A stretch of DNA of 64,000 nucleotides from the NCBI GenBank assembly GCA_038049695.1, contig CP142455.1:21985501-22049500 (forward strand), given 5' to 3'. The notes below the pieces were generated by a model. The model did not search any database and was not told the DNA's origin. It saw only the letters and a program-made list of their open reading frames with translations. The stretch is from Cinnamomum chago (lineage: Eukaryota > Streptophyta > Magnoliopsida > Laurales > Lauraceae). Below, piece after piece: positions 59,160-64,000 of this stretch; position 1 is the first letter of the stretch; every line of letters begins with the position of its first letter. The position numbers and the translations under genes are program-made.

Positions 59160-60680
59160 GAGTGCTATTTTATAATTAAATGTGGATTTTGGGATTAATT
59201 GGCTTTCACAATGGGCCCCGTAGATTAATTAATCCTACTAAATATCTAAAAAAAAATGAGGAGAAAAATGTCCATAATGGACCCCTTAGATTAATCATAC
59301 TGAATATTGAAAGGGAAATAAGGAGGAAAAAGTAGCAGAATACAGCCTATGAAAGTGACCCTCGCTCTTATTTAAAAAAAGCTCTTCATGTGTTTGTATA
59401 AAAAAAAAAAATGGCCCTCTTAAATTGTGAGTTTGGAAATAAAGAAGACTTGAAATTTTATTTGGTTAAATTAGTAAATATAAATGATTATATATTAAGT
59501 GTGGATTTTGAAATTAAATGGCTTCCATAATGGTCCCCACATATTAACCATACCAAAGACTGAAAGAAAAAATAGGAAAAAGAAGTAGCAAAATACTGTC
59601 TACGAAAGTGTCCCAAATTTCTGTCATTTAGATCTGACATGAGAGTCCCACAAATTGATATGCAACAACATTTAATACGCGGGGCCCTTTGAAGGACACT
59701 AAAGAGAAGTTATTATTATATGCTATGTTTTAGGGAAGGGATAAGTATCTTAAGATCTTATTTTGTAGGAAAATTATAGAATAATGATTTGTTGAGATAA
59801 GATAAGAAGGGCAATTTCAGAATGTGGCATTGTAAAAAGTTTGAAGATGCGCCACGTGTCGCTCTCCCACAAATTCACCAATCTGAGGATCAGCCACGTG
59901 TCGCTCCCTCACGGATTCACATGCTGCTTTAATAAATATAACTAGTGCAATAGGCCTGCGTTGAAATTAAAAAATCATTAAAAATTTCTAATTAGAATTA
60001 TTTCTAAATATTTAAATAAATTATAAATAAATATAATATATAATTCATAATAAAGATGAAAACTCATTGGAGAAATTTTAGGTAGCTAGAAATATTTAGG
60101 GAAAGATCAAGTAAATAATTAAGATTTTAGGACCTTGATTTGATTATATTTGTACTTAGCCAAAAATTGTGTGTCATTTCAGAATTAAATGTGGATTTTG
60201 GAATTAATTGGCTTCCACAATTGACCCCTGCAGATTAATTAATCCTACCAAATATCTAAAGAAAAATAAGGAGAAAAATGTCCATAATGGGCCCTTCATA
60301 TTAATCTTATTGAATATTGAAAGGAAATAAGGAGAAAAAAGTAGCAGAATACAGCCTATGAAAATGGTATGTTATGTATCTTAAGATCCTATTTTGTAGG
60401 AAAATTAGAGAATAGTGATTTGTTAAGATTAGATGAAAAGGGCAATTCCGAAATGTGGCATTGCAACTGAGGATGCGCCACGTGTCCCTCCCCCACAAAT
60501 TCACAAGTCTGAGGATGCGCCACATGTCGCTCCCCCACAAATTCACCTGTATTTTTAATATATATATAACTAGTGTTCACAAGTCTGAGGATGCGCCACG
60601 TGTCGCTATCCCACAAATTCACATGTATTTTTAATATATATATATATATAACTAGTGCAATAGGCTTGCGCCATAATTAA
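59160..60680. repeat. ~1-kb direct repeat with diverged copies
   Basis: 59180-59355 matches 60185-60360 (starting aattaaatgtggattttgg), and 59740-59960 matches 60370-60680 (starting gtatcttaagatc, ending actagtgcaatagg). The second copy lacks about 380 bp present in the first. A third, weaker match to the first half lies at 59500-59610. Confidence 0.8.
59845..60625. repeat. G-box-containing minisatellite
   Basis: A ~40-bp unit with tctgaggatgcgccacgtgtcgctcc-like sequence occurs at about 59850, 59890, 60470, 60505 and 60583. Four of five units carry the CACGTG G-box core within GCCACGTGTC. The clusters at 59845-59930 and 60465-60625 belong to the two arms of the direct repeat. Confidence 0.75.
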
Positions 60681-61098
60681 AACCTACTATGATTAATTAA
60701 CTTCTCCCTTTAAGCCGAATGTAATGCACGTAGAAGCTTTGGATGGTTGCACACGTCCAAAATCTACAACTTTTTATTGCATTGCATAGTGAGAGATTTT
60801 AGTGACTGCGTTGCATAGGGATTTAAAGGGAAATAAAAAGCGAAATCTTATGCAGAATATTAATTTGAAAATTTATAAAATGGGGAAGTCCGAGTAAGTG
60901 GATTAAGAACATTGGTTTGAAATTGGTTAGTGGGTCGGTTTGGAGATGGAGTTGAGAAGGCAAGGATGGGATGCTTTGTGATGGTGACTTGAAGGTGAGA
61001 TGGAGTCTTGAAGTATAGGCGATGAGATATTGTTTGGGTAAAGTTCGGTTGTGGCTTTGGTTCGCTGACAGGATATGATGGAGAGGTGGTGAAGGCTT

Positions 61099-61355
61099 GT
61101 TTGGTTAGCTGGGTATAGTGTAGGGTGTAGCAGGTGGGTGTAGGTGCATGTGAGGGTGCTATGAGATAAGAAAAGAGAGAGAGAAAAAGGGAAGGATGAG
61201 GGAGGTGTTGGTGTTTGGTTGGCTGGGTGTAGTGCAGGGTGTAGCAGGTGGGTGTAGGTGTAGGTGAGGGTGCAGTGAGAGAAGAAAAGAGAGAGAAGAC
61301 TGGAAGGATGAGGGAGGTGCTGGTGTTTGGTTAGCTAGGTGTAGTGCAGGGTGTA
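61099..61355. repeat. ~113-bp tandem repeat, interrupted by the copia element
   Basis: Units starting gtttggttagctgggt occur at 61099, 61213 and 61325. The third is cut after 31 bases by the start of the LTR at 61356. Confidence 0.85.
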
Positions 61356-64000
61356 TGTTAGAATTGTAGTGTTGGCTAAATTCATGGGTTGGACAAAACT
61401 CTGGGTCTTTTATGTTGTAATTCTCTTTCAGAAAATGACTCTAAAGATAGAAGATTGGAAGGACTCAGAAGAAGAATGTTCGAAAGAATTAGAAGAAGAA
61501 AGCTGGAGAAAGAGAGCTGAAATTCCTGAGCAACCAGAATGGGGTCCGCTCGAGTGACCACATCATCGGCTCGAGCGAACAAAGTCAGAATAGCCAGTGC
61601 TGAAACAGAACCTCATCCGCTCGAGTGGATAAGGCGCAGAGAGTCTTACGAAATTAGAAAATGCTTTTCTAATTGTGCTCAAACTATTTGTTTCGACCTA
61701 AGGGCTATTTAAAGGACTCAAGGGCTATTCCAAAGATACCTCCTCACCTCTCAAAGTTCTGAGTTAGAGATTATCATTGAGAAAATTCTTTTCTAGAGAT
61801 TTATTAAGGAGTTGTGCTGACAAGTACTCTAGAGAGACAGTTCTTCTGCATCTTTTGTAGAAGATTATCTTCTTGCGAGAAGACTTGAGGAGTCAAGCGC
61901 TTGATTGAATCTGTTGCAATCAATGGTGTGAAGTTGTTGAAGCGTGAAGCAACACAAGGTAACTTCAATCCTTGGGTAGGGGATATCTGGGGAAAAGATA
62001 GGAGTTTCTTGTAATTGTGAGATTCATAGTGTTTGATTTAATCTAGTTTGGATCAGTGGTTTTTCACCCGGTTAGGGTTTTCCACCTTAAATTTGGTGTC
62101 CTTGTGGTGTGTGCTTGTTTATTTTATTTCCGCTGCATATTGTTTATTTCTACACACTTTTGGGTTGATTATTTGAGTAGACCAATCTAGAGATCGCGAA
62201 CCCATAAAAATACTCTTCAATTGGTATCAGAGCGGGTTGCACATTCTTGTTGTGTTTGATCCTACAAGATTTCTAGAATGGTGCTCAATAGAGAAGGGAC
62301 ATCAACTTCCAAGTCTCCTTTGTTTGATGGTTCTAATTATGCATATTGGAAGCAAAGGATGATTGGGTTCCTTAAGTCCATTGATGATGATGTTTGGGAT
62401 ATTGTTGAGAATAGCTACTCCAGACCTACAATTATGGTTACTGGACAAACTGTTCCTAAACCTAAAGCCTAATGGACTAAGGATGAGAAGCATGCATCTA
62501 ATTGTAATAATAAGGCTGTGAATAGCATATACAATGGAGTGACTGCTGATGAGTTTCGAAGGATTTCCACTTGCAAAACTGCAAAAGAAGCATGGGAAGT
62601 CTTACAGACAGTTTATGAGGGTACAGACACGGTGAAACAAGCTAAATTACAAAGGCTGAATAAAGAATTTGAAACCATCTTGATGGAAGAAGATGAGACC
62701 TTTGATCAATTTAATGCCAAGCTAAATGACATTGTCAATTCTGTTTTCATTCTGGGGAAAGAAATACCAGAACACAAGATTGTCAAGAAAATTTTAAGGT
62801 CTCTACCTTTGAGGTTTGATTGTAAAGTTGATACTATTGAAGAAAATAAGATTCTTAATACCCTCAAGGTAAATGAACTGGCTGGAAATCTTCAGACTTT
62901 TGAAGCAAACCATTTGAATAAAGGAAAATCAAAAGAGAAGGATATTGCTTTGAAAGCCATCACAGAATCAAGAAAGAAGCCTTCAAAGAAAATTGAATCT
63001 GATTCTGAATCTGATGCTGAAGATGATATGGTTGAGTTTATTAAATGTTACAGAAAATACATGAAGATAAAACGAGCCAATAAAAAGAATTACAAATCTG
63101 AGAAGAAGGATCCTGCAAAAGGAACAAAGTGTTTTGAGTGCCTAGGCTATGGACACTATGCTAATGAGTGTGCCAACAAGAAAAAGGGTACAAAGCAAAA
63201 CGCTCTCAACATAACTTGGGATGAAGAATCTTTTGAAGAAGAAAAGGAAGAAGCAAAAGATCCCGAAGATGATCCTTTTAATAATGTGAATGGCAAGTTT
63301 GTGGCATTCTTGGCTGAGTCTGTGTCTGACAACAATACTAATAATGAAGATGAACCGTCAAATCAAGAAATAGATTGGGAAGAGTTGTACCATGCTACCT
63401 ATGCTAATTATGTCAAGATGACTAAGTTTGGTAACAAGATCACTATCAAGTACAAGGCTGCTCAAGAAGAAAATTATGCACTGAAGACTAAATTAGAGCA
63501 AACACTTAAAGAAGATCATCTCTTGAAAAGTCAGAAAAACTGTTTGGCTGAAAATTTGACTACTGATGGTCAAAAACTTGAGAGTGCTGACAAAGAAGTA
63601 GTGCATTTAAAGTAAGAGATAGTAATATTGAAAGTTGAAAATCAAGACCTACAAGGAAGACTAAAGATCACTCTGTCTGAGCTAGAAGTCAAGCAAGCTT
63701 CTCTAAACAAGATGAACACTGGTTCGAAGACTCTCACAAACATCTTGTGTAGTCAGAAGTCCCCTTTTAACAGAAGCGATCTTGGTTATGATCATGGTGC
63801 ATCCACTTCGGGTACTAAAGGTAAAACAGTTTTTGTTTCAAGTGTTACTCCACATACTGCACTTTCAAATAATGTGCTGAGTAGTTTCAAGAAAAAGAAT
63901 GTGTCACGCGCTGCACGCACATCCACTTGCCATCATTGTGGATTAAAAGGACACATTCGTCCCCATTGCAAGAAGCTGCAAATTCTACCTAAGACCAAGC
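61356..64000 (+). mobile_element. Copia LTR retrotransposon, 5' part, runs off the window
   Basis: The 5' LTR spans 61356-62219 (864 bp), starting TGTTAGAATTG and ending ACTCTTCA. The primer-binding site tggtatcagagc at 62222-62233 matches the initiator-methionine tRNA end used by plant copia elements. The gag region follows from 62278. The LTR carries several CTCGAG(C/T)G motifs (61550-61630). The protease, integrase, reverse transcriptase and 3' LTR lie beyond 64000, if present. Confidence 0.9.
62278..64000 (+). pseudogene. Copia gag/polyprotein N-terminus with two in-frame stops
   Basis: The structural capsid part of a copia element. The frame opens at ATG 62278 with FDGSNYAYWKQRM, the usual N-terminal gag segment. 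A TAA at 62470-62472 interrupts it just before WTKDEKHASNCNNKA. The same frame then carries the UBN2/gag domain (IYNGVTADEFRRI, TAKEAWEVLQTVYEGTDTVK). Then come an acidic linker and a zinc knuckle CFECLGYGHYANEC (CX2CX4HX4C), a coiled-coil-like part, a second TAA at 63613-63615, and another knuckle CHHCGLKGHIRPHC near 63934. Both stops are single-codon changes in an otherwise open frame, so this copy is dead but not old. It continues past the window. Confidence 0.9.

Overview
This is a stretch of nuclear DNA from a flowering plant. It is AT-rich with long non-coding spaces. It holds plant-type introns, a plant endomembrane gene of the TM9/TMN family, and many plant transposable elements: copia LTR, solo LTRs, tRNA-derived SINEs, an RTE LINE, hAT-like non-autonomous elements and a CACTA end. 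The species cannot be named from this window.

Layout. 1-4020: an AT-rich tandem-repeat block interrupted by a roughly 2.9 kb putative insert that carries a candidate small secreted-peptide ORF. 4021-7240: decayed retroelement and hAT-type sequence. 7245-10770: an intact TMN11-like gene (TMN-A), with the leader split by an intron and a single coding exon. 10771-20130: intergenic, including a clean 971-bp DNA transposon with 8-bp target duplications. 20140-23400: a second TMN11-like copy (TMN-B), broken by a 1-bp deletion. 23007-25195: flank of TMN-B that was copied elsewhere. 25481-30550: SINE, RTE LINE remnant, hAT-like element, and intergenic DNA.

The most unusual part is 30558-51367. One promoter and one untranslated first exon are followed by eight head-to-tail copies of a ~2.3-kb unit. 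Each unit has a 75-codon exon encoding a small protein with two CXXC pairs (zinc-ribbon-like, family not recognised), a 73-nt intron just after the stop codon, and ~790 bp matching the 3' flank of TMN-B. The unit is therefore a chimera of an unknown small gene and a TMN 3' region, amplified after fusion. Units 1-5 keep the splice acceptor and ATG. Units 6-8 have lost the acceptor AG, and 6 and 7 have also lost the ATG. Unit 4 carries a 2208-bp solo LTR with 5-bp target duplications, and unit 5 is a mosaic of a unit-6-like and a unit-3-like half. Only unit 1 has the promoter and first exon.

51368-55590 is the continuation of the TMN-B flank duplication. It is interrupted by a second solo LTR (2453 bp, target duplication ctaaa) and a SINE (14-bp target duplication). 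55756-61355 contains further SINEs, a hAT-like element, a CACTA terminus with dense GCGAC motifs, a ~1-kb direct repeat carrying a G-box minisatellite, and a ~113-bp tandem repeat. 61356-64000 is the 5' part of a copia retrotransposon (LTR, primer-binding site, gag with two in-frame stops), cut by the window end.

The genes do not form a pathway. The common thread is duplication. TMN-A and TMN-B show a near-identical core between diverged ends, suggesting gene conversion, and the TMN-B 3' flank has been reused to build the amplified chimeric array.
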